Shown: piece by piece, positions 46,130 to 55,417 of the stretch | How the letters are laid out: each line of letters begins with the position of its first letter | Position numbering within the stretch: position 1 is the first letter of the stretch | NCBI GenBank assembly: GCA_036478595.1 | Contig: JAZGEF010000034.1 | Coordinates: 62,001 to 126,000 of the forward strand | DNA: 64,000 bases | From: Granulosicoccus sp036478595 | GTDB lineage: Bacteria > Pseudomonadota > Gammaproteobacteria > Granulosicoccales > Granulosicoccaceae | Reading direction: 5' to 3' | Notes under the pieces: generated by a model | What the model saw: the letters and a program-made list of their open reading frames with translations, nothing else | Told to the model about the DNA's origin: nothing | The model's database searches: none | Made by a program: the position numbers and the translations under genes

Positions 46130-47428
46130 TCAGCCATTAGACTTAGGACCGCGACGGCGCCGATTGCCACCACGAGAAGGCTTGCCTGTTTTTTTGCCTT
46201 TGTGGTTTGGCGGAGGTGCTCTTTCGACCCTCACGCGTGGTTTTGGCTTCGGGAGCATTTCATCAGTAATGGGTATGTTCTCGATCGATTGACCGATGAA
46301 CTCCTGTATTTCGGGTAGCGAGAACGAGTATTCTTCGCAAGCAAAGCTGACAGCCACCCCCTGAGTACCGGCACGCGCTGTACGGCCGATTCGATGCACG
46401 TAATCTTCGGCTTGCTGTGGCAAATCGTAGTTGAACACATGCGTGACGTCGTCGATGTGCAGACCGCGAGCAGCCACATCGGTTGCAATCAATACGGGTA
46501 GCTTGCCTGCGGTGAAGTCGGCAAGGATTCGTTGGCGTTTGTTTTGTCTAACATCACCGGACAAGGTGCCACAGGCTACGTCATTACCGGTCAGGTAGCC
46601 TTCTACATATTCTGCCGTTCGCTTGGTGTTGACAAATACGATAGAGCGCGGTGGTTCCATTTCTTGAAACAAACCTAACAATAATGCGATTTTTTCATCG
46701 GTTGCAGGTTGATACATTGATTGCTTCACACCATCGGCCGTTACACCGGTGGATTCAGTTTTGATTTCCACTGGGTTGTCCATATGCTCGTAGGCGAGTT
46801 CCATCACCCGGTGCGAGAGAGTGGCCGAGAACAACATGCTCAGGCGCTCGCTAGGTGGCGGCATACGACGCAGTAAAAAGCGTATATCGGCAATAAAGCC
46901 TAAGTCGAACATTCGATCAGCTTCATCCAGTACAGCGATCTCGATCGCTTTTAGATTGAACACTTTTTGTTTAAAATAATCGATCAATCTACCGGGAGTG
47001 CCAATCACCACATCAACACCGTCGGCTAATTGTTTACGTTGTTTTTCGTAGTCGATACCACCGTACACCGTGGCGATACGTAAGCCAGTATGTTTGCCGA
47101 GTGCTTCAGCATCTTTACCTATTTGAATCGCTAATTCGCGGGTCGGTGCAATGACCATCATTCGAGGTTGGTTGGCGCCTTGATTTGAGGCACTACCGTC
47201 CTCACCATTGGCTTGTAGCCTAGCGAATGAGCCCAATATAAAAGCGGCTGTTTTGCCAGTTCCGGTTTGCGCTTGCGCAGCCACATCTTGCCCGCTTGTG
47301 ATCACAGGCAGAGTCAAGCCTTGTATCTCGGTACAATGTGTAAAGCCTAGTTCGTTAGTGGCTTGCAGCAATGTTTGCGGCAGCCCCAGCGAGTCGAATG
47401 ATGGCGTGGCATCTGAATTAATTGTCAT
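46130..47428 (-). CDS. rhlB: RhlB-type DEAD-box RNA helicase
   Basis: ATP-dependent RNA helicase, 432 residues; RhlB partners RNase E in RNA decay. Motifs in order: Q motif GFTHCTEIQGLTLP, Walker A AQTGTGKT, PTRELA, TPGRLID, DEAD in VLDEADRMFD, SATL, VFVNTKR, ATDVAARGLHID and HRIGRTARAG, then a basic Arg/Gly/Lys tail. The RhlB rather than RhlE assignment rests on linkage with divergent trxA and rho, the usual gammaproteobacterial order. Confidence 0.9.
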   Translation of the reverse strand: MTINSDATPSFDSLGLPQTLLQATNELGFTHCTEIQGLTLPVITSGQDVAAQAQTGTGKTAAFILGSFARLQANGEDGSASNQGANQPRMMVIAPTRELAIQIGKDAEALGKHTGLRIATVYGGIDYEKQRKQLADGVDVVIGTPGRLIDYFKQKVFNLKAIEIAVLDEADRMFDLGFIADIRFLLRRMPPPSERLSMLFSATLSHRVMELAYEHMDNPVEIKTESTGVTADGVKQSMYQPATDEKIALLLGLFQEMEPPRSIVFVNTKRTAEYVEGYLTGNDVACGTLSGDVRQNKRQRILADFTAGKLPVLIATDVAARGLHIDDVTHVFNYDLPQQAEDYVHRIGRTARAGTQGVAVSFACEEYSFSLPEIQEFIGQSIENIPITDEMLPKPKPRVRVERAPPPNHKGKKTGKPSRGGNRRRRGPKSNG

Positions 47429-47526
47429 GTGATCTGTTAGAGTATTTGCCAGGCCAGTTTGAACTTTCTGAGCCAGTGATATCTATGGGTGTAGCCCCAT
47501 ATGTAATGATTAACGGGAGAGACACA

Positions 47527-47853
47527 ATGAACGAACATGTTACCGCGATTACCGATGCCACTTTTGAAGAAGAAGTGCTCAAATCGGATACTCCCGTCTT
47601 AGTGGACTATTGGTCTGAGTATTGTGGCCCTTGTAAGGCCATGAACCCAGCCATTGATGCGCTGGCCGAAGAATATGCCGGCAAGGTCAAGGTGGTCAAA
47701 ATGAATATCGACGAGAACCCTAACACGGCACCTAAGTTTGGCGTGCGGAGTCTACCTACACTAATGATGTTTAAAAATGGAACAGTTGAGGATACCAAGA
47801 TGGGTGCCTTGTCAAAAAACCAACTATCGGCATTTATCCAGCAAAACGCCTGA
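47527..47853 (+). CDS. trxA: TrxA thioredoxin
   Basis: Thiol-disulfide reductant, 108 residues. The active site is Cys33-Gly-Pro-Cys36 in YWSEYCGPCKAMNP; the usual tryptophan just before the first cysteine is tyrosine here. The cis-proline loop RSLPTLMMF is present. ATG 47527 is preceded by GGGAGAG; an in-frame extension to 47422 is not credible. It is divergent from rhlB and upstream of rho. Confidence 0.95.
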   Translation: MNEHVTAITDATFEEEVLKSDTPVLVDYWSEYCGPCKAMNPAIDALAEEYAGKVKVVKMNIDENPNTAPKFGVRSLPTLMMFKNGTVEDTKMGALSKNQLSAFIQQNA

Positions 47854-47866
47854 TAGCCTCAATAAC

Positions 47867-47893
47867 CTGGCCGGCAGCCTTATGACCGGCCAG
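47867..47893 (+). terminator. strong GC-rich hairpin after trxA
   Basis: CTGGCCGG and CCGGCCAG form a perfect eight-base-pair stem around an 11-base loop, starting 13 bases after the trxA stop. It is followed by ACTTAAAAC, not a T-run, so it is better read as an RNA 3'-end hairpin or partial terminator than a strong intrinsic terminator. Confidence 0.5.
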
Positions 47894-48232
47894 ACTTAAA
47901 ACAAATCAAGCCAACTTAATGATCCAAAACTAAACCAAAATGGAACTCATTGGCCAAAATCTTGCATTTCTGTTCAGTAAACACCCAACAAGCTCAACAA
48001 ATTGCTGTTTGGGCTGGACGCTAGCCTAATGGCGTGATAACTTTCGTTTCATCCTACTTGGCAAGTGTCTCGGTTCTTCGACACACCCCGTCATAACTAA
48101 TCTAGCAATTTCGTTTAGCAAAATCTTTTTTAGTAAAATCTATTAACAAAAACTAATCTGTAACTAAATCAATCTGAGCCAATTATTTTGGCGAAGCCTC
48201 CCTGTTAATTCCTCTTCTCTTCCTTTATCTGT
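47894..48232 (+). promoter_or_regulatory. long rho leader with pyrimidine tract
   Basis: There is no open reading frame worth calling in these 339 bases. The first half is mixed sequence with a small GTGTC/GACAC stem near 48065. The middle is AT-rich (repeats of AGCAAAATCT-like words near 48115-48145) and could hold the rho promoter. The last 35 bases before the rho ATG (48197-48231) are almost all pyrimidine with no Shine-Dalgarno sequence. rho is known to be autoregulated through its leader in E. coli; the same is inferred here. Confidence 0.5.
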
Positions 48233-49489
48233 ATGAATCTTACCGACCTTAAAAAGAAAAACCCAACCGAACTCTTGGAGCTCGCGCAATCAATCGGTGT
48301 CGACAATGTCGCCCGCCAGCGCAAGCAAGATATGATCTTCGCGATCCTCAAAGCGCATTCCAAAAAAGGCGAAAATATTTTCGGTGGTGGAGTGCTTGAA
48401 ATACTCCAAGACGGATTTGGATTTTTACGCTCGGCGGATAGCTCATACTTGGCAGGCCCGGACGATATCTATGTTTCGCCTAGTCAGATACGCCGTTTTG
48501 CGTTGCGTACTGGTGACACGATCATGGGCAAGATTCGTCCACCCAAAGAAGGTGAGCGCTACTTTGCTTTGCTTAAAGTTGATGAAATTAATTTTGGGCC
48601 ACCAGAGCAAGCCAAAAACAAAGTACTGTTTGAAAATTTAACACCGCTGCACCCCAACGAACGCTTGACGATGGAACGCGGCAACGGCAGTACTGAAGAC
48701 ATTACTGCTCGTATTATTGATTTCGCATCTCCTATCGGTAAAGGGCAACGTGGCCTGCTAGTGTCACCCCCTAAGGCCGGTAAAACCCTCATGCTGCAAA
48801 ATGTTGCACAGAGTATTGCTGCGAATCACCCTGAATGTATTTTGATTGTGCTACTCATCGATGAGCGCCCGGAAGAAGTAACCGAAATGGAGCGTATGGT
48901 TCAGGGTGAGGTTATCTCCAGTACCTTTGATGAGCCTGCAAGCCGGCACGTGCAAGTTGCTGAGATGGTTATCGAAAAAGCCAAACGTTTGGTTGAACAC
49001 AAAAAAGATGTGGTGATACTACTCGATTCAATCACTCGTTTAGCACGCGCTTACAATACGGTTGTGCCGTCGTCGGGCAAGGTGCTAACCGGTGGTGTTG
49101 ATGCTAACGCGCTACATCGTCCTAAACGGTTTTTTGGCGCAGCTCGAAATATAGAAGAGGGCGGCAGCCTAACGATTATTGCCACCGCTCTAGTGGATAC
49201 CGGTTCTAAAATGGACGAAGTGATCTACGAGGAATTCAAAGGCACGGGCAATATGGAACTTCAACTGGATCGCCGTATTGCTGAAAAGCGCGTGTTCCCC
49301 GCCATCAGCATTAATAAGTCGGGCACCCGTCGTGAAGAGTTGATGATGAGCCAGGAGGAGCTACAAAAGGTGTGGATACTGCGTAAGTTTATCCATGCAA
49401 TGGACGAAGTCGAAGCCGTGGAATTCTTACTTGGTCGCTTGCAGCAAACTAAGACCAACAGCGAATTCTTCGATGCGATGAAGCGCTAA
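48233..49489 (+). CDS. rho: Rho transcription termination factor
   Basis: Hexameric RNA-dependent ATPase helicase, 418 residues, close to the E. coli length. Visible are the N-terminal MNLTDLKKKNPTELLELAQ, the RNA-binding cold-shock-like domain (GFGFLRSADSSYLAGPDDIY), Walker A SPPKAGKT, LLIDERPEEVTEM, Walker B VVILLDSITRLARAYN and the Q-loop/R-loop GGVDANALHRPKRFFGAARN. No ribosome-binding site precedes the ATG. Its stop codon overlaps the stop codon of convergent purD. Confidence 0.98.
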   Translation: MNLTDLKKKNPTELLELAQSIGVDNVARQRKQDMIFAILKAHSKKGENIFGGGVLEILQDGFGFLRSADSSYLAGPDDIYVSPSQIRRFALRTGDTIMGKIRPPKEGERYFALLKVDEINFGPPEQAKNKVLFENLTPLHPNERLTMERGNGSTEDITARIIDFASPIGKGQRGLLVSPPKAGKTLMLQNVAQSIAANHPECILIVLLIDERPEEVTEMERMVQGEVISSTFDEPASRHVQVAEMVIEKAKRLVEHKKDVVILLDSITRLARAYNTVVPSSGKVLTGGVDANALHRPKRFFGAARNIEEGGSLTIIATALVDTGSKMDEVIYEEFKGTGNMELQLDRRIAEKRVFPAISINKSGTRREELMMSQEELQKVWILRKFIHAMDEVEAVEFLLGRLQQTKTNSEFFDAMKR

Positions 49490-50769
49490 TTGAGCCGGGC
49501 GAGGGCTCGGTAGCCGATATCACGCCTGCGATGCATGCCCGGCCAGCTAATCTTATTCGCACCCTGGTCAGCCAATGTCTTGGCTTCGCGTATATCGTTG
49601 CCTAGTGCGGTTACACAAAGCACGCGCCCACCATTGGTAGTGACTTGCTCACCGTCTATTCGACTGCCCGCATGAAATACCTTGCACCCCAGTGCATCGG
49701 CATCGCCTATTCCCAGAATGGTTGCGCCCCTACTTGAACCTGCTGGGTATTCGCCGGCTGCCAACACAACACCTATCGCTGATTGCCTGGACCAGCTAAT
49801 GCCGTGTTGATCAAGTTGGCCGTCAATCGTGGCAAGGCAAAGCGTCACCAAATCAGAATCCAGTCTCATCATTAACGGCTGGGTTTCTGGGTCGCCAAGT
49901 CGAACGTTATACTCAACTACCTTAGCCACACTGTTGGCATCTATCATCAAGCCTACATACAAGAAGCCCACATACGGCGTGCCGTTTTTTCGAAATGCAT
50001 TAATAGTGGGTTGAACAATGGTGTTCATCACTTGCTGATGAATTGAATCGTTGATTACTGGGGCAGGTGAGTAGGCGCCCATGCCACCCGTGTTGGGGCC
50101 GCTGTCACCTTCGTCGCGCGCCTTGTGATCCTGGCTGCTGGCAAAAGGCAAGCTGTGCTCGCCATCAACTAACACGATAAAGCTGGCTTCTTCCCCTGGC
50201 AGAAACTCTTCAATAACCACGTTTGAGCCCGCGTCCCCAAACGCAAGTTCTGACAGCATCGACTTAACTGCATCGATTGCAACTGCGTGTGTGTCAGCTA
50301 CCACCACACCTTTACCCGCCGCTAAACCATCCGCTTTGATCACTAACGGGGCATCATGTTGTTTGATGTAGGTAATAGCTTTGTCTATGTCAGTAAATGT
50401 GGCGTAGCGGGCCGTGGGGATATTGTGCTGTTGCATGAATTCTTTGGCAAACGCCTTGCTGCCTTCAAGTTGTGCCGCTGCCGCACTGGGGCCTAGTATC
50501 CGTAAACCGGTCGATTGAAAAAAATCAACGATGCCATCAACAAGAGGAACTTCAGGGCCCACTATGGTGAAACTAACCGACTCTTTTTTGGCATAGGCCG
50601 CAAGCGCTGCAAAATCATTGCTCGCGATGTCGATACATTCGACTTTTTTCTCTAGTCCAATTGCATCACTACCTGGTGCCACACTGATGACGGTACTTTT
50701 CTCTGATTGCGCAAGCTTCCAAGCCATGGCGTGTTCGCGTCCACCACTACCAATTAATAAAATATGCAT
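49486..50769 (-). CDS. purD: PurD phosphoribosylamine-glycine ligase
   Basis: ATP-grasp enzyme that makes glycinamide ribonucleotide, the second step of purine synthesis. It has 427 residues. Visible are ILLIGSGGREHAMAWKLA, GPEVPLVDGIVD, GPSAAAAQLEGSKAFAKEFM, VIKADGLAAGKGVVVAD, EEFLPGEEASFIVLVDG and YNVRLGDPETQPLM. It converges on rho with overlapping stops and diverges from benE. It is separated from purH, its usual neighbour. Confidence 0.97.
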   Translation of the reverse strand: MHILLIGSGGREHAMAWKLAQSEKSTVISVAPGSDAIGLEKKVECIDIASNDFAALAAYAKKESVSFTIVGPEVPLVDGIVDFFQSTGLRILGPSAAAAQLEGSKAFAKEFMQQHNIPTARYATFTDIDKAITYIKQHDAPLVIKADGLAAGKGVVVADTHAVAIDAVKSMLSELAFGDAGSNVVIEEFLPGEEASFIVLVDGEHSLPFASSQDHKARDEGDSGPNTGGMGAYSPAPVINDSIHQQVMNTIVQPTINAFRKNGTPYVGFLYVGLMIDANSVAKVVEYNVRLGDPETQPLMMRLDSDLVTLCLATIDGQLDQHGISWSRQSAIGVVLAAGEYPAGSSRGATILGIGDADALGCKVFHAGSRIDGEQVTTNGGRVLCVTALGNDIREAKTLADQGANKISWPGMHRRRDIGYRALARLN

Positions 50770-50842
50770 TGCGCTTATCGCTTGACCGTTGCTGTTTCGA
50801 TTCGGCTATTCTACTGAATCTGACATCGTATTCGGTAAGTTG

Positions 50843-52042
50843 ATGACACGCGTTAGATTAATACTGGCTGATTTCTCCACGCAGAGCCTGATAATGGGTT
50901 TGCTGGTTGCGGTTGTTGGTTTTACTGGTTCATTCGCCATTGTGCTGCAAGGGTTTCGCGCATCTGGCGCCACTGACCAGCAAGCGGCAGCAGCACTACT
51001 GGCTGTATCCGTTGCCATGGGTGTGGCCGGGATTGTGTTGAGCTTGCGCACACGTATGCCGGTTAGCGTAGCTTGGTCTACTCCAGGTGCCGTATTGTTG
51101 ATCGGCTCTGGTGGTGCGCTGGGCAGTTTTAACGAAGCCGTGGGCGCCTTTATCGTTTGTGGTGCGTTGTTGTTGCTTTGCGGCTTGTACAGGCCCTTAG
51201 GCCGAGCAATCGAAGCGATACCGCCAAGCCTTGCCAATGCCATGCTGGCAGGCATACTGTTAGTGATCTGCTTAGCCCCAGCAAAAGCGCTGGTATTTGA
51301 CTGGACTCTCGCATTGCCGGTGTTACTCACGTGGTGGATAGTCGCGCAGTTTTACCGTCTCTATTCTGTGCCCGCTGCCTTGCTTGTGCTGTTTGCCTTG
51401 TTAATATGGAAAGTCGGTTTACCTGCCGATTTTCAAACACAATTAACTCAATCACTTGTCCCGCCCGTCATATTAATAAAACCTGTTTTTACACTTAGCG
51501 CTGCCATCAGCATTGCCTTCCCACTTTTTATCGTCACCATGGCCTCTCAAAACGTTCCGGGTATCGCAGTGCTGCGCGCCAATCATTACAAGACCAAAGC
51601 TGCGCCCTTGCTCACCCTCACGGGGTTTACATCACTAGTCGCTGCGCCGTTTGGTTCGCACGCCGTTAATCTGGCTGCGATAACCGCTGCCATGTGCGCA
51701 GGCGATGATGCCCACACTGATCCACAGCGCCGATATTGGGCATCCTTGGTTGCTGGATTGGCGTACATTTTAATTGGTGTGTTGGCAGGAGCAGTCACTT
51801 ACACAATGACACTGGTGCCTACAGTGCTCATCGAAGCCATCGCGGGTTTAGCACTGATTAGCGCGTTCAGCGGTTCGTTAGTTGCGGCGTTTAAAGACGT
51901 TGCCGAGCGCGAAGCGGCAGCTGTTACGTTTCTGTTGTCCGCCTCTGGTGTCACGCTTGCTGGTATCGGTGGTGCGTTCTGGGGCTTGCTTGCAGGCTCT
52001 GCGATGTTAGCTTTTTCGAGATGGCGAATGTCAAGAAATTGA
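50843..52042 (+). CDS. benE: BenE-family benzoate/H+ symporter-like transporter
   Basis: Membrane protein of 399 residues with 11 or 12 helices. The BenE pattern is clear: GFTGSFAIVLQGFRASGATDQQAAAAL, PVSVAWSTPGAVLLIG, and MASQNVPGIAVLRANHY in the middle. The family prototype takes up benzoate, but no benzoate catabolic genes are nearby, so the substrate is open. ATG 50843 is preferred over an in-frame start at 50789. The next gene overlaps its end by 22 bases. Confidence 0.87.
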   Translation: MTRVRLILADFSTQSLIMGLLVAVVGFTGSFAIVLQGFRASGATDQQAAAALLAVSVAMGVAGIVLSLRTRMPVSVAWSTPGAVLLIGSGGALGSFNEAVGAFIVCGALLLLCGLYRPLGRAIEAIPPSLANAMLAGILLVICLAPAKALVFDWTLALPVLLTWWIVAQFYRLYSVPAALLVLFALLIWKVGLPADFQTQLTQSLVPPVILIKPVFTLSAAISIAFPLFIVTMASQNVPGIAVLRANHYKTKAAPLLTLTGFTSLVAAPFGSHAVNLAAITAAMCAGDDAHTDPQRRYWASLVAGLAYILIGVLAGAVTYTMTLVPTVLIEAIAGLALISAFSGSLVAAFKDVAEREAAAVTFLLSASGVTLAGIGGAFWGLLAGSAMLAFSRWRMSRN

Positions 52043-53208
52043 ATCCCGTGCTGCTACCCCCCATTGCGCTGTTAATTTCAGTATCAGCCATAGGGCCGTT
52101 TGTCCTGAATGGTGTGTTGCCAGCCAACACGGCGGTGATGACTGACTTGGAATCAAGCTACTCACTGGTTCAGCTGGTGCTCACCGTATTTTTGATTGCA
52201 TCACTGCTTGGCCAGTTGACCTTGGGTCATGCTGCGGATACATGGGGTAGGCGCCCGGTGTTGATAGGCAGCTTGTTGGTTTTTTCGATTGGTGGCGTTA
52301 TCTGTGCAATCGCGCCCGCTATCGAGTGGTTACTATTGGGTCGATTTATTCAAGGGTTTGGTGCATCAACTTGCATGTTTATCCCGCGCACTATTGTGCG
52401 TGATGTGTATACACGCGATCGTGCTGCTAGTGTTATTGGATACATGACTACCGCCATGATGATTGCACCGTTGTTTGGCCCCGCGATCGGAGGTTGGGTG
52501 ACTGACAATCTTAATTGGCGATTGCTGTATGTTGGTTTGGCGGTGCTTGGATTCGTGTTAAGCCTGTTGGCTTGGCGGTTTCAACATGAAACATTACGGC
52601 ATCAAGCCACTGAACAGTTACCTGTTTCATGGTTTAACTCGGCAGCCAGATTATTGTCCGAACGGGAGTTTGTCATTTATGTGTTAATGATGATGGGTTC
52701 CGTTGGTGTGTATTACTGCTTTCTCGCAGCCGCTCCTTATGTTGTGATGGAAAGCCGAGGATACAGCGCAACTGTGTACGGCCGCTGGTTCGCTGTTGTG
52801 GCAATAGGTTATTTATCTGGCAATTTGATTGCGGGCCGTTTTTCACAGCAGTTTGGTGTGGAGGCGATGACAAGGTTGGGATTGATCCCCTTCTTTATTG
52901 CAGTGTTGCTCTTCTGGTTGCTTTCAACATCAAGCCATCCGGCGGCGCTGTTTGTGCCAATGAGCATGGTGGCGTTCTCGAATGGCGCAACCCTACCTAA
53001 TATGTTGTCAGCGGCGATGAGTGTGAGGCCTGAATTGTCAGCAACAGCCTCTGGCGTTGCAGGTGGTTTGCAAATTGGTTTTGGTGTGGTCGCAAGCTTG
53101 GTGCTAGGGATTGTATTGCCGTATGGGGATTATTGGATGTTTGTTGCGGTATCGATTGCCGGGCTGATATGCTTATTTGGCTATATGCTAAATCGCGAGA
53201 CCAGCTAG
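52021..53208 (+). CDS. Bcr/CflA-family MFS drug exporter
   Basis: Major facilitator of 395 residues with 12 predicted helices. Signature motifs are LGQLTLGHAADTWGRRPVLIGSL (motif A between helices 2 and 3), GFGASTCMFIPRTIVRDV and MMIAPLFGPAIGGWV (motif C-like), matching the Bcr/CflA drug:H+ antiporter group. Its ATG overlaps benE, so the two are probably cotranscribed. Substrate unknown. Confidence 0.88.
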   Translation: MANVKKLNPVLLPPIALLISVSAIGPFVLNGVLPANTAVMTDLESSYSLVQLVLTVFLIASLLGQLTLGHAADTWGRRPVLIGSLLVFSIGGVICAIAPAIEWLLLGRFIQGFGASTCMFIPRTIVRDVYTRDRAASVIGYMTTAMMIAPLFGPAIGGWVTDNLNWRLLYVGLAVLGFVLSLLAWRFQHETLRHQATEQLPVSWFNSAARLLSEREFVIYVLMMMGSVGVYYCFLAAAPYVVMESRGYSATVYGRWFAVVAIGYLSGNLIAGRFSQQFGVEAMTRLGLIPFFIAVLLFWLLSTSSHPAALFVPMSMVAFSNGATLPNMLSAAMSVRPELSATASGVAGGLQIGFGVVASLVLGIVLPYGDYWMFVAVSIAGLICLFGYMLNRETS

Positions 53209-53223
53209 TATTTTCGTAGCTGG
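53201..53223. terminator. convergent hairpin between MFS and LysM genes
   Basis: CCAGCTA and TAGCTGG form a seven-base-pair stem with a nine-base loop containing TTTT. It includes the MFS stop codon and faces the convergent LysM gene. There is no T-run on either side, so termination efficiency is doubtful. Confidence 0.35.
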
Positions 53224-53247
53224 CCTCGCATTGTCACTTGGGGTAGC

Positions 53248-53655
53248 TTAATTAACAGAAATGGGGTAAATCAGAGTTTGCCCCGCATAGATTGCAGTGC
53301 CGTCGATGCGGTTTAAACGCTGTAGCGTTGATACATCTGTGCTGTATCGCGTAGCGATTCTTGATAGTGAGTCGCCACTGCGCACTACGTGCTCCAAAAA
53401 TTCATTTTGGGCGGGTGTAATTGAATGAGCCGCTTCAATTTGTGCCGCCACGACTGTTTCAGTATCGCTTACTGATGCAGATACCCCTACGTTCGTCGGT
53501 TCTGGCGGCATTTCAGGCGCAGGTATGACTACCATGCTGCTGGCCGGTATGGTGACAGCGCTTACGTTTTGGGTGTTTTCGTGCCAGCGGTATATTCCTA
53601 CAGATAAGCCTGCAGTTGCTAGCACCAAAATCAATAAATCTGTTTTCTGAATCAT
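53248..53655 (-). CDS. LysM-domain membrane-anchored protein
   Basis: Protein of 135 residues with an uncleaved or signal-like N-terminal helix (LLILVLATAGLSVGIY), a variable linker, and one C-terminal LysM domain (HVVRSGDSLSRIATRYSTDVSTLQRLN, then IYAGQTLIYPI). It probably binds peptidoglycan from the inner membrane side. AAAGGAG lies about twelve bases before the ATG. A TATACT candidate -10 element lies about 60 bases upstream on the same strand. Confidence 0.82.
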   Translation of the reverse strand: MIQKTDLLILVLATAGLSVGIYRWHENTQNVSAVTIPASSMVVIPAPEMPPEPTNVGVSASVSDTETVVAAQIEAAHSITPAQNEFLEHVVRSGDSLSRIATRYSTDVSTLQRLNRIDGTAIYAGQTLIYPISVN

Positions 53656-54044
53656 GAGCTCTACGGGCTCCTTTGACGATTAGTTGACGCATCATACCGG
53701 GACATTTGAGCCGAGTATAGAAGCCAGTCTATAATTTGCCATTTCCCTCATGTTGGCAAGTGAATAATGGGCAACACGTTGGGTTTAAATACCTGAATTT
53801 AGAAAAAATCCAGGGTTTTGGTGGCTGTCATTGGCATTACCTGGAGCGCTGGGCGTAGCCTTGGAGCCCCCTGGAAAGGGCTTATTGTTCAAAGTCTCGA
53901 GCGTTTTTAAACTGTTTGAACCCCCAAAAATGGCGTTTTCCATGGCTTGATCGGCCATAAATGTCTGCGCAACTCCAGGCCAGAGTAGCCGCAAGGCGTA
54001 GTCGATATGCTGGCTGAGCCGTTAGCGTGTAATAAGGGCATGGC
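53656..54044. other. intergenic region between the LysM gene and the puuA-like gene
   Basis: The region holds the probable promoter of the LysM gene (TATACT on the minus strand, 53714-53719 on plus coordinates) and one minus-strand reading frame, 53785-53994 (69 codons from a TTG, or 57 from ATG 53958), rich in Asn, Gly, Pro and Ser. That frame has no good ribosome-binding site and resembles nothing I know. It may be a small gene downstream of puuA or chance. Confidence 0.4.
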
Positions 54045-55415
54045 TTATACATTAAGCAATAGATGCTCTCGTTCCCAGGGGCTGATCACTTCCAGAAACG
54101 CCTCAGACTCATGCATCTTGATGGCAGTGTAAAGATTGCAAAATGGTTTTCCCAACATATCCTGAATGGGTTGGCATTCTGCAAATAGGTCTAGTGCTTC
54201 GTGCAAGCCACGCGGTAGTTGGTGGGGCAGCGAGTATGCATCGCTAGCCAAAGCATTCCGGGGTTTATTGTTTTCTTGCATGCCGATTAAACCGCAAGCC
54301 AGGCTTGCTGCAATCGCGAGATACGGATTGCAATCCATACCCACTATTCGGTTTTCAACGCGGCGGCTTTGCGGTGAGGATAACGGCACGCGTAAGCCAG
54401 TTGTACGATTGTCGAAATCCCACTCCAGGTTAATAGGTGCAGAATCATCTCGAACAAAACGCCGATATGAATTCACGTAAGGTGCGAGTATGCAAAATAC
54501 AGCAGGTAAGTAGCTTTGTTGGCCTGCTAGAAAACCAAAAAACTTATCGGTGGGTTGGTCGTTTTCATCATTAAAGACATTCTTACCTGTCTTGGAGGAT
54601 ATAACACTCTGGTGTATGTGCATCGCACTACCAGGCTGGTTCTGCATGGGCTTGGCCATAAACGTGGCAAAGCAATCGTTTTTAAGTGCGGCTTCTCTGA
54701 TGCTACGTTTGTAAAAAAATACTTGATCAGCCAGTGCGATTGGGTCACCGTGATGCAGGTTGATTTCTATTTGCCCTGCGCCACTTTCTTGGATGATCGT
54801 GTCAATCTCAAAGCCTTGTGCTTCTGCAAAGTCATAGATGTCATCGATGACGGTGCCGTATTCTTCGATGGCACTAATGCTATAAGCTTGATGCGCTACA
54901 CCCTGTCTGCCGGTGCGGCCAATGGGTGGCTCAATTGCGTTATCGGGGTTGGTGTTTGGCTTGGTTAGATAAAACTCGAGCTCCGGTGCAACCACAGGTT
55001 TTAGGCCTAGCGCTGCATATTTGTCGACTATCAACTTAAGTAAGTTACGTGGAGAAAAAGGAACAGCGGTGCCATCTTGGTAGTAGGCGTCATGTATTAC
55101 CTGCAGAGTGACATCGTCTGACCATGGCACGGCGGTGGCTGCTGCAAGGTCAGGCTTTAATACCAAATCGGCCTCGGTCCATTGATTTTCCATATCATCA
55201 AGGTCTGCATAACTGCCATTGATGGTTTGAAAGTAAATTGATACAGGCAGATACATGGCTTCTGCCCTTGCAAACTTCTTGGCAGGCATCGCCTTGCCTC
55301 GAGACATCCCCGCAATGTCGGCAACGATACACTCGACGTCATCAACACGACGGTCGCCTAACCATTCAGTAAAGGCTGCGGGTAAGTCGGCTTTCCAATC
55401 TTTAGAGTTTGACAT
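54045..55415 (-). CDS. puuA: PuuA-like gamma-glutamylamine synthetase
   Basis: Glutamine-synthetase-fold ligase of 456 residues. The active-site segments are present: APELEFYL, QESGAGQIEINLHHGDP, GSAMHIHQSV, NRTTGLRVP and SRRVENRI. The N-terminal CIVADIAGMSRGKAMP is typical of the PuuA/IpuC group that glutamylates amines such as putrescine, not ammonia. It follows the amidotransferase gene after two bases and is last in a minus-strand operon with puuB-like. The actual amine is not known. Confidence 0.85.
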   Translation of the reverse strand: MSNSKDWKADLPAAFTEWLGDRRVDDVECIVADIAGMSRGKAMPAKKFARAEAMYLPVSIYFQTINGSYADLDDMENQWTEADLVLKPDLAAATAVPWSDDVTLQVIHDAYYQDGTAVPFSPRNLLKLIVDKYAALGLKPVVAPELEFYLTKPNTNPDNAIEPPIGRTGRQGVAHQAYSISAIEEYGTVIDDIYDFAEAQGFEIDTIIQESGAGQIEINLHHGDPIALADQVFFYKRSIREAALKNDCFATFMAKPMQNQPGSAMHIHQSVISSKTGKNVFNDENDQPTDKFFGFLAGQQSYLPAVFCILAPYVNSYRRFVRDDSAPINLEWDFDNRTTGLRVPLSSPQSRRVENRIVGMDCNPYLAIAASLACGLIGMQENNKPRNALASDAYSLPHQLPRGLHEALDLFAECQPIQDMLGKPFCNLYTAIKMHESEAFLEVISPWEREHLLLNV

Positions 55416-55417
55416 AG

